This document shows, piece by piece, positions 29,817 to 37,087 of a DNA stretch of 64,000 bases (positions are counted from its first letter, which is position 1; each line of letters begins with the position of its first letter). The stretch comes from Accumulibacter sp. (GTDB lineage: Bacteria; Pseudomonadota; Gammaproteobacteria; Burkholderiales; Rhodocyclaceae): assembly GCA_017302455.1 (NCBI GenBank), contig JAFLDO010000002.1, positions 97,749-161,748 on the forward strand, in the 5' to 3' direction. The notes under the pieces were generated by a model, which was given only the letters and a program-made list of their open reading frames with translations, was not told the DNA's origin and searched no databases. The position numbers and the translations under genes were made by a program.

Positions 29817-31070
29817 ATGCGGATTTCGTTGGGAGCAGCGGTGCTGTTGGGTGCCTTGGTCGGTACTGGCTTGACGTCGACCGATGTCGTGCGGGCGGCG
29901 GAGAAGACCAAAGGAAAGAGCGAACTTGCCAAGGGCAAGGCCGCTACGGCAGGGCAAAAGAGCGCAGCTCCGACGGTGGCCCAGAAAGGCAAGGGTCAGG
30001 CGCTGGTGCACAAGGGCGGGGTCGAGCCGGTTGCCCGCAAAGGAGCGACCAAACCCGTTGCCACGAGGAGCAAGACGGAGTCCGTCGCCGGGAAGGCCAA
30101 GTCGGCGCCTCTGGCGCGGCAGGGTGTTGCTGCTCCCGGCGTGAGCAAGGCAGCGCTCAGGGCCTCGAAGGCGGAGTCGGACCGTCTGGCGCAGAGCCAT
30201 AAGGCTGCTGCCCTGTTGGAAAGCGGCGGCTACTCGCGTGGCGTGCAAAGGAAGAATCTGACCCGGGTCATCGCCGGCAACGTCGACCTTTGGCAGGATC
30301 CGGGCCAGTTGGCCGTACACTCGGGTTCGGCACTGGTCGTACCGCAGGACGGCGGCGAACCCCTGTACGAGAAGAACGCGCACGCGGTCGTGCCAATTGC
30401 GTCGATCACCAAGGTGATGACGGCGATGGTCGTGCTCGACAGCCAGCCCAACCTGCAGGCACCGATCACGATCAGCGACGACGACGTGGATTACCTGCGC
30501 GGCAGTCGTTCCCGCCTGCAGGTCGGTTCCGTCATCCCGCGCGAGACGGCTCTCCTGCTGGCGCTGATGTCCTCGGAGAACCGTGCTGCCAACGCGCTGG
30601 GCCGTCATTACCCCGGGGGCCTCACGGCCTTCGTCGCGGCGATGAACCGCAAGGCAGCGTCGCTGGGCATGACGCGAAGTCACTTCGAGGATCCGACCGG
30701 CCTCAACAGCAATAATGTTTCCACGGCCCACGACCTGGCACGGATGGTCGCTGCCGCGCACCGCTACCCCTTGATCCGCGAGTTCTCGACGACCTCAGGC
30801 GCGCGGGCGGAGATCAACGGTCGCGAGCTTGGTTTCCACAACACCAATCAGCTGGTCAGCAGTCCGACCTGGGAGATCGGCTTGTCGAAGACCGGCTACA
30901 TTCAGGAGGCGGGGAAGTGTCTGGTCATGCAGGCGCGTGTCGCAGACAAGCCGGTGGTCATCGTCTTGCTCGATTCGGCCGGCAAGCAGACTCGTATCGG
31001 CGATGCCAATCGGATCAAGCGCTGGATGGAGAGCGCGTCGCTTTCAGGCCGGGGGCCAACCCGCGTTTGA
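29817..31070 (+). CDS. pbpG: D-alanyl-D-alanine endopeptidase (PBP7 type)
   Basis: 417-residue periplasmic penicillin-binding protein that cuts peptidoglycan cross-links. Signal peptide about 1-28 (ending VVRAA). Catalytic motifs are SITK (196-199), SEN (253-255) and KTG (358-360). Residues about 29-125 form an unusual Lys/Ala-rich, low-complexity linker with repeated K-G-K/A-x-K segments; PBP7 of E. coli is about 310 residues and lacks it. AGGAGG before the ATG is an excellent ribosome site. It is a single gene, with an AT-richer leader containing TAGAAT at 29779, and ends in a strong terminator. Confidence 0.92.
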   Translation: MRISLGAAVLLGALVGTGLTSTDVVRAAEKTKGKSELAKGKAATAGQKSAAPTVAQKGKGQALVHKGGVEPVARKGATKPVATRSKTESVAGKAKSAPLARQGVAAPGVSKAALRASKAESDRLAQSHKAAALLESGGYSRGVQRKNLTRVIAGNVDLWQDPGQLAVHSGSALVVPQDGGEPLYEKNAHAVVPIASITKVMTAMVVLDSQPNLQAPITISDDDVDYLRGSRSRLQVGSVIPRETALLLALMSSENRAANALGRHYPGGLTAFVAAMNRKAASLGMTRSHFEDPTGLNSNNVSTAHDLARMVAAAHRYPLIREFSTTSGARAEINGRELGFHNTNQLVSSPTWEIGLSKTGYIQEAGKCLVMQARVADKPVVIVLLDSAGKQTRIGDANRIKRWMESASLSGRGPTRV

Positions 31071-31087
31071 CGCGTTCCAGCTGATGG

Positions 31088-31118
31088 ATGGCCACGCAAT
31101 GTCGTGGCCATTTTTTTT
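31088..31118 (+). terminator. Rho-independent terminator of pbpG
   Basis: ATGGCCACG, six-base loop, CGTGGCCAT, running into eight T, 17 bp after the pbpG stop. Confidence 0.95.
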
Positions 31119-31348
31119 CCCGGCGGCAAGGGTGCCGGTGTCAGCAAGCAGACGCGCTGCCTTGCGCGTGCCGGCAGGTCCAACCATCGATCAGCGACTC
31201 GGCTGCCTGGGTTACCAATCGTCGCAGCGGTCGAGACGGATGTGAGTCATTGCTCGATGGAATAAGCAAATGCACATCCAGGCTTTGTCGTTCTAAGACT
31301 CTTGGCTATAGTAGTCGTCTTCTCGTCCGGCATTCGATGGAGTCCCGC

Positions 31349-32353
31349 ATGTTTCAAGTGATTCGCCAGCTGCTTGTAGCCCTTGCCGCCTTCCTCTTTG
31401 CAGGTTTGGCGCTGGCCCAGAGTGTCAGCCTCCTCAATGTCTCCTACGACGTGGCCCGTGATTTCTACAAGGACTACAACCCGATGTTCCAGAAGCACTG
31501 GAAAGCGGTTGCGGGGGAGACGATCGAGTTGAAACAGTCGCACGCCGGCTCGAGCAAGCAGGTGCGCGCGGTAGCCGACGGGCTGGACGCCGATGTGGTG
31601 ACCATGAATCAGGCGTCCGACGTCGATTTTCTCGCCGAGAAGGGTCTGGTCGCCAAGGATTACGCCAGGAAGTTTCCGAACAATGCGTCCCCCTATACGT
31701 CGACGATGGTATTCATCGTCCGCAAGGGCAATCCAAAGGCACTCAGGGACTGGAGTGACGTCGTCAAGCCTGGCATCCAGGTTGTCCTGCCGCACCCCAA
31801 GAATACCGGTAACGGCCGCTATACCTACCTCGCTGCCTGGGGCTACGCACTCCGGCAGCCCGGCGGCAACGACCGAACGGCGCAGGATTTCGTCTCCCGG
31901 CTACTGAAGAATGCGCCGCTGTTCGCCGCTGGCGGGCGTGACGCGACGACCACCTTCATGCAGCGGAAGATTGGCGACGTGTTGATTTCCTTCGAGAGTG
32001 AGGCCGAGCTGATTGCTCGCGAGTTTGGCAAAGGCGAGTTCGAAGTGGTCTATCCTTCATTGTCCATCCTCACCGAGTTTCCCGTTGCCATCGTTGACAA
32101 GGTGGTCGACAAGAAAGGCACGCGCAAGCAGGCACAGGCTTACCTGGATTACCTGTGGTCGGCGGCCGGCCAGGAAAACGCCGCGCAGAACTACCTGCGA
32201 CCGCGCGACGCGGAAATCCTCAGGAGGTACGCGGCCCAGTTTCCGGCGATCAGAACCTTCACCGTGGATGAAGTGTTTGGCGGCTGGGCCAAGGCCTCGT
32301 CGACGCACTTCAAGGACGGTGGCAGTTTCGACCAGATTTATCAACAAAAGTAG
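31349..32353 (+). CDS. sbp: Sulfate ABC transporter substrate-binding protein
   Basis: 334-residue periplasmic binding protein with signal peptide MFQVIRQLLVALAAFLFAGLALA. It captures sulfate (possibly thiosulfate) for the CysTWA permease. Family segments LLNVSYDVARDFYKDYN, QSHAGSSKQVRAV, ADVVTMNQASDVD and PKNTGNGRYTYLAAWGYAL are present. I chose the start at 31349 with GGAG six bases before it; an ATG four codons upstream is possible. It is followed by cysT after 78 bp. A TATAGT box at 31317 might be its -10, with no clear -35. Confidence 0.93.
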   Translation: MFQVIRQLLVALAAFLFAGLALAQSVSLLNVSYDVARDFYKDYNPMFQKHWKAVAGETIELKQSHAGSSKQVRAVADGLDADVVTMNQASDVDFLAEKGLVAKDYARKFPNNASPYTSTMVFIVRKGNPKALRDWSDVVKPGIQVVLPHPKNTGNGRYTYLAAWGYALRQPGGNDRTAQDFVSRLLKNAPLFAAGGRDATTTFMQRKIGDVLISFESEAELIAREFGKGEFEVVYPSLSILTEFPVAIVDKVVDKKGTRKQAQAYLDYLWSAAGQENAAQNYLRPRDAEILRRYAAQFPAIRTFTVDEVFGGWAKASSTHFKDGGSFDQIYQQK

Positions 32354-32431
32354 CCGCGGCCACTGCCGTCGAGTCTGCTGGCGGGCGAGCGCTGGCAATC
32401 GTCACCAACCGTTGCCCTAGCGAATCGTTTG

Positions 32432-33292
32432 ATGCCTCTCCGCTCGCTCCGCCAAAAGGTGCTGCCCGGTTTCGGTCTGTCGCTCGGCTGCGCACTGGTG
32501 TATCTGTCGCTGCTGATTCTGTTACCGCTCTCCGGCCTGGCGTTCAAGGCGAGTCAGCTGAGCCTCTCCGAGTTCTGGGCGATCGCCAGTGGCGAACGGG
32601 CTCTCGCTTCGTACCGCGTCACTTTTGGTGCGTCCTTGCTGGCGGCGCTGATCAATGCCTTCTTTGGACTGATCGTCGCCTGGATCCTCGTGCGTTATTC
32701 GTTCCCGGGCAAGCGCCTCATCGATTCGCTGGTCGATTTGCCCTTTGCTTTGCCCACCGCCGTGGCCGGGATCACGCTGGCCACACTCTACGCCGGCAAT
32801 GGCTGGATTGGCCGGCACCTCGAACCGCTGGGAGTCAAGGTGGCCTTTTCGCCGTTGGGGATCGTCGTCGCCCTGACCTTCATCGGTTTGCCATTCGTCG
32901 TTCGGACGCTGCAGCCGGTGATCGAGGATATCGAGCCGGAGATCGAGGAGGCGGCTGCAAGCCTTGGCGCCTCGCGCCTGCAGACCTTCCTCCGAGTCCT
33001 CTTGCCGGCGCTCTTGCCGGCGCTCCTGACCGGTTTCACGCTGGCCTTCTCGCGCTCGATCGGGGAATACGGCTCGGTGATCTTCATCGCCGGCAACATG
33101 CCCCTGATTTCGGAGATCACGCCGCTGTTGATCATTTCCAAGCTTGAACAATATGACGTCGTCGGCGCTACCGCACTGGCCATGGTCATGCTGATTATCT
33201 CGTTTGTCATGCTGCTGGCGGTAAACGCCCTGCAGTGGTGGGCTGCCAATCGCCACCAGGCACATGCCGCGAGCGCCGGCGAGCGCCGATGA
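32432..33292 (+). CDS. cysT: Sulfate ABC transporter permease CysT
   Basis: 286-residue inner-membrane permease with about six helices. The EAA loop that contacts CysA is visible as EEAAASLGASRLQTFLRVLLPAL, and DLPFALPTAVAGITLATLY is a family hallmark. Pairs with CysW as a heterodimeric channel. A TTG codon directly precedes the chosen ATG. Overlaps cysW by 4 bp (ATGA). Confidence 0.94.
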   Translation: MPLRSLRQKVLPGFGLSLGCALVYLSLLILLPLSGLAFKASQLSLSEFWAIASGERALASYRVTFGASLLAALINAFFGLIVAWILVRYSFPGKRLIDSLVDLPFALPTAVAGITLATLYAGNGWIGRHLEPLGVKVAFSPLGIVVALTFIGLPFVVRTLQPVIEDIEPEIEEAAASLGASRLQTFLRVLLPALLPALLTGFTLAFSRSIGEYGSVIFIAGNMPLISEITPLLIISKLEQYDVVGATALAMVMLIISFVMLLAVNALQWWAANRHQAHAASAGERR

Positions 33293-34164
33293 CCAAGCCA
33301 ACCATGGGCCGTGCCAACGCCGAGCCGCGCTGGGTGCGCATGCTCCTGCTGAGCCTCGGGCTCGGCTTTCTCTTCTTGTTCCTTGCCTTGCCCTTGCTGG
33401 CGGTCTTTGTCGAGGCCCTCGCGGCGGGCTGGGCAGCCTACGCCGACGCTCTCAACGATCCGGAAGCACGCTCGGCGATTGGCCTGACGCTCTGCATCGC
33501 TCTTTTCGTTCTGCCCGGAAATCTGCTCTTCGGGATCGCTTCGGCGTGGGCGATCGCCAAGTTCGACTTCCGGGGCAAGAGTCTGCTGATTACGCTGATC
33601 GACCTGCCGTTCGCCGTTTCACCGGTGGTGGTCGGACTCGTCTTCCTGCTGATCTTTGGCGCACAGGGACTCTTCGGGCCATGGTTGGCGGCGCATGACA
33701 TCAAGGTGGTATTCGCGCTGCCCGGCATGATTGTTGTCACGATGTTCATTACCTGTCCGTTTGTTGCGCGGGAGTTGATCCCGTTGATGCAGGCGCAGGG
33801 CAAGGAGGAGGAGGAGGCTGCCCTGTCGCTCGGGTCGACCGCTTGGCAGATGTTTTTCCGCGTCACGGTACCGAATATCAAGTGGGGTTTGCTGTACGGC
33901 GTGATTCTTGCCAATGCGCGCGCCATGGGCGAGTTCGGGGCCGTGTCGGTGGTTTCCGGCCATATCCGCGGGGAGACCAACACCTTGCCGTTGCACGTCG
34001 AGATCCTCTACAACGAGTACAACGCGGTCGGCGCCTTCGCCGCGGCCTCGGTGCTGGCGCTCCTGGCGCTGCTGACCTTGTTGGCCAAGGCGATCGTTGA
34101 ATGGCGCATGCGCCGGGAAACGCGCATGCTGGCCGTGGCACTGCCGCCGGAAAGGCAGCGATGA
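33289..34164 (+). CDS. cysW: Sulfate ABC transporter permease CysW
   Basis: 291-residue partner permease. Helices start near residue 18; the EAA loop reads [24 protein letters not shown], and [20 protein letters not shown] is typical of CysW. The C-terminal part ends in an Arg-rich tail. The ATG overlaps the cysT stop, indicating coupled translation. cysA follows after 85 bp. Confidence 0.94.
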   Translation: MTKPTMGRANAEPRWVRMLLLSLGLGFLFLFLALPLLAVFVEALAAGWAAYADALNDPEARSAIGLTLCIALFVLPGNLLFGIASAWAIAKFDFRGKSLLITLIDLPFAVSPVVVGLVFLLIFGAQGLFGPWLAAHDIKVVFALPGMIVVTMFITCPFVARELIPLMQAQGKEEEEAALSLGSTAWQMFFRVTVPNIKWGLLYGVILANARAMGEFGAVSVVSGHIRGETNTLPLHVEILYNEYNAVGAFAAASVLALLALLTLLAKAIVEWRMRRETRMLAVALPPERQR

Positions 34165-34249
34165 GCGGCAATCTGCCGCCGCGGGAGGTGTCGTCCGCCG
34201 TCGGGCCATCCGCACGCTGTGCGTGCCACAGATTGGTGAGGTCACTTTC

Positions 34250-35320
34250 ATGAGCATTGAAATACGCTCTATCGGCAAACGCTTTGGCAGTTTCGTGGCG
34301 CTTGAAAACGTCAACCTGCACGTTCCGACCGGGGAACTCGTTGCCCTCCTCGGTCCGTCGGGTTGCGGCAAGACGACGCTGCTGCGCATCATTGCGGGAA
34401 TGGAGAGTGCCGATTGCGGGCAGGTGCTGTTTGCCGGCGAGGAGGCCACGCATCTGCATGCCCGCGATCGCAAGGTCGGCTTCGTCTTTCAGCATTACGC
34501 CCTGTTTCGCCACATGTCAGTGTTCGAGAACGTTGCTTTTGGACTGCGCGTCAAGCCGAGAAAGCTGCGTCCCGGCGAGCCCGAGATCAGACGACGCGTT
34601 GCGGAACTCCTGCAACTGGTTCAGCTCGACTGGCTTGCCGATCGCTATCCCTCGCAACTTTCGGGCGGCCAGCGTCAGCGCATTGCACTGGCGCGCGCAC
34701 TCGCGGTCGAGCCAAGGGTCCTGTTGCTCGACGAGCCCTTCGGTGCGCTTGACACCAAGGTGCGCAAGGAACTGCGCCGCTGGTTGCGGCGCCTGCATGA
34801 TGAACTGCATATCTCGAGCGTCTTCGTGACGCACGATCAGGAAGAAGCGTTGGAAGTCGCCGACCGGGTGGTGGTCATGAACCGGGGACGGATCGAACAG
34901 ATCGGCACCCCAGATGAGGTTTACTCGAGTCCCGCGTCGCCGTTCGTTTATCAGTTTCTCGGCAACGTGAACGTTTTCCACAGCCGTGTGCACGGGGCCT
35001 GGGCGGAGGTCGGCCGTGTCCACACCGGCGCCGCGGCGGATGCCGAGGCGATGGCCTTCGTGCGGCCGCACGATATCGAGATCGAGCGTCATCCGGTGGC
35101 CGGCAGCCTGCAGGCCGACGTCCAGGAAGTGCACGCCATCGGACCGCGGGTACGCGTCGAACTCGCACATGCGTCGGAACTGATCGAAGTCGAGCTTACC
35201 CGCGAACGAGCTGCTGCCCTGGCACTCGTCAGAGGGCAACAGGTATGGCTCAAGCCGCGCCAGGTGCGCGTGTTTGCGACGCCGACAACGACGCTCGAAG
35301 AAGGCGGGTCGGGAATCTAG
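34250..35320 (+). CDS. cysA: Sulfate ABC transporter ATP-binding protein CysA
   Basis: 356-residue ATPase of the sulfate importer. Walker A GPSGCGKT at 35-42, signature LSGGQRQR, Walker [13 protein letters not shown] and the switch His in [10 protein letters not shown] are all intact. The C-terminal domain (about 240-356) is the TOBE-like regulatory part. The start [13 protein letters not shown] has GAGG eight bases before it. This is the last gene of the sbp-cysT-cysW-cysA group. Confidence 0.95.
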   Translation: MSIEIRSIGKRFGSFVALENVNLHVPTGELVALLGPSGCGKTTLLRIIAGMESADCGQVLFAGEEATHLHARDRKVGFVFQHYALFRHMSVFENVAFGLRVKPRKLRPGEPEIRRRVAELLQLVQLDWLADRYPSQLSGGQRQRIALARALAVEPRVLLLDEPFGALDTKVRKELRRWLRRLHDELHISSVFVTHDQEEALEVADRVVVMNRGRIEQIGTPDEVYSSPASPFVYQFLGNVNVFHSRVHGAWAEVGRVHTGAAADAEAMAFVRPHDIEIERHPVAGSLQADVQEVHAIGPRVRVELAHASELIEVELTRERAAALALVRGQQVWLKPRQVRVFATPTTTLEEGGSGI

Positions 35321-35421
35321 GCGAAATCGGGTCTTTCTGTTGGTTGCCGCTCGTGGCGACTCCTGGCAGCATCGCTTGATGACGAGTTGCCCAGCCGCTT
35401 TGTCTGGTAGGATGCGTCTCG

Positions 35422-35892
35422 ATGCAAACGCTTCTTGCCATTAAATTCGTGACTTCGCTGGGGAGAGCGTTGGCTCTTTGCCTGTTGGCGGCAGTCCTCC
35501 TGGTCGCTGTCGCGCACGCCGAGACGGCTGAGCCGGTGATGGTCGCGATTGCCTATCCGGCGACGAGCCAGGACTCGATTCCGCGCGCTTCCCTGCGTGC
35601 CATCTTCGGCATGCTCCTGCAGAAGTGGCCGGGTGAGACGCCGACCAAGGTGTTCGTTCTCAGAGATGACGCCCCTGAGCATGCCACTTTCAGCAAGAGC
35701 GTACTGCAGGTGTTTCCGCACCAGTTGCGAATGGCCTGGGATCGGCAGGTCTTTTCGGGGCAGGGGCAGTATCCCGAGTCGGTCGGTTCGCTGCAGGAGA
35801 TGCTGGCGCGTGTGGCATCCACGCCAGGAGCGATCGGCTACGCTAGGGCGAGCGAGGTCAATCAGAATGTGCGCGTACTCAAGATTCGCTAG
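35422..35892 (+). CDS. Small PstS-like periplasmic binding protein
   Basis: 156-residue secreted protein with signal peptide ending VAVAHA (about residue 33). The mature part (about 120 residues) has PRASLRAIFGMLLQKWPGETPTKVFVLRDD and TPGAIGYARAS, which resemble half of a phosphate-binding (PBP-like) protein of the type often labelled 'phosphate ABC transporter substrate-binding'. It is much shorter than PstS and has no ABC genes of its own. It overlaps the porin gene by 26 bp, and a GGDEF/EAL gene follows that, so a sensory or ligand-gathering role is likely (inference). Confidence 0.7.
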   Translation: MQTLLAIKFVTSLGRALALCLLAAVLLVAVAHAETAEPVMVAIAYPATSQDSIPRASLRAIFGMLLQKWPGETPTKVFVLRDDAPEHATFSKSVLQVFPHQLRMAWDRQVFSGQGQYPESVGSLQEMLARVASTPGAIGYARASEVNQNVRVLKIR

Positions 35893-37078
35893 GGCCGCAT
35901 CGCGCATTGCCCTGACCGGCGGGTTGTCGCTCGCGTCCACGATTACGTGCGCGATGGACTTGCTCGACGGCAACTTTCAGGTACATGGATTCGCCTCGCT
36001 CACTCTGGTCAACACCAGCGACAACAATTTCTTCGGACAGAGTGACGACCAGGTCAGCAACAATTTTTCGGAGGTCGGCCTGAATGCATCGTGGCGGCTG
36101 ACGCCAGGCCTGCAACTGTCGGCCGAAGTCCTCTCGCATCGGGCCGGCGGCACAGACGATGGTGGCGTGCGGCTCGATTACGGCCTGGTCGATTGGACTG
36201 CACTGTCGAGCGAGGAGGGGCGTGGCGGCATCCGTGTGGGACGCATCAAGACCGCCTACGGCTTGTACAATACGACGCGCGACGTTCCCTTCACCCGCCC
36301 CAGCATCATTCTGCCGCAATCGATCTACTTCGAGCGCACGCGCAATCTGACCGTATCGGCCGACGGTGCGGACATTTATGTCGAGCGCTACGGCGAAGCC
36401 GGTACTCTCTCCGCCAGCTTCGCCTACGGGCAGCCGCAGACCGATACCGATGCCGCTCTGGTGGCCCTGGTCGGCCTCAACCGTCCGGGTCATCTGGACT
36501 CCAGGCTGGCTCCCGACCTGCAGGTCATGTACGAGGGGTCGGGCGGCATGTATCGGCTGGCTGTTACGGCGACACGTCTTGACCTGCGCTACAAGCCCGG
36601 TCTCGGGGATCGGCTGCAGGCCGGGCGCTTCAAACTGACGCCGCTGATCCTCTCTGCCCAGTACAACGCCGAGACCTGGAGCCTGACCAGTGAGTACGCG
36701 TTCCGGCGCACCTCGGTCACCGACTTCGGCCCCTTCTTCTACAATGGCACGGCGGATGGACGAAGCTACTACCTGCAGGGGACCTACCGCTTGGCTCCGC
36801 AGTGGGAGGCGCTCGTACGTTACGACGCGTACTATGCCGATAACGATGATCGTAATGGCAAAGCCTTCGCTGCGGCAACCCGGCAACCGGGCTTTACACG
36901 CTTTGCCAAGGACTGGTCGGTTGGCCTGCGCTTCGACGTCACGCCGCAGTTCATGCTGCGGGTCGAGGCGCATCGCGTCGATGGTACGGGTTTCCTGGCC
37001 GTACAGGACAACCCCGACGCCCAGGCGCTGCGCCGTTACTGGGACAACGTCATGCTGCAGGGCTCGTTCCGCTTCTAG
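35867..37078 (+). CDS. Outer-membrane porin-like beta-barrel protein
   Basis: 403-residue predicted outer-membrane protein. Signal peptide MCAYSRFARAASRIALTGGL... cleaved after ITCA (about residue 29). The rest is barrel-like: alternating strands, many Tyr/Phe, and a final GSFRF ending in Phe. FQVHGFASLTLVNTSDNNFFG and VRVGRIKTAYGLYN-type segments recall phosphate-selective or general porins, but I cannot name the family. The start at 35867 lies inside the preceding gene, giving a 26-bp overlap that is rare for an exported protein. The GGDEF/EAL gene starts 9 bp downstream. Confidence 0.78.
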   Translation: MCAYSRFARAASRIALTGGLSLASTITCAMDLLDGNFQVHGFASLTLVNTSDNNFFGQSDDQVSNNFSEVGLNASWRLTPGLQLSAEVLSHRAGGTDDGGVRLDYGLVDWTALSSEEGRGGIRVGRIKTAYGLYNTTRDVPFTRPSIILPQSIYFERTRNLTVSADGADIYVERYGEAGTLSASFAYGQPQTDTDAALVALVGLNRPGHLDSRLAPDLQVMYEGSGGMYRLAVTATRLDLRYKPGLGDRLQAGRFKLTPLILSAQYNAETWSLTSEYAFRRTSVTDFGPFFYNGTADGRSYYLQGTYRLAPQWEALVRYDAYYADNDDRNGKAFAAATRQPGFTRFAKDWSVGLRFDVTPQFMLRVEAHRVDGTGFLAVQDNPDAQALRRYWDNVMLQGSFRF

Positions 37079-37087
37079 TCGCGCGTG

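Noticed and set aside
35370..35384. TGGCAGCATCGCTTG as a sigma-54 site before the binding protein gene
   Set aside because: The GG and downstream GC are not at the required spacing.
35387..35413. TTGCCC and TAGGAT as a promoter for the small binding protein gene
   Set aside because: Spacer is only 15 bases and both boxes are weak; not enough to call.
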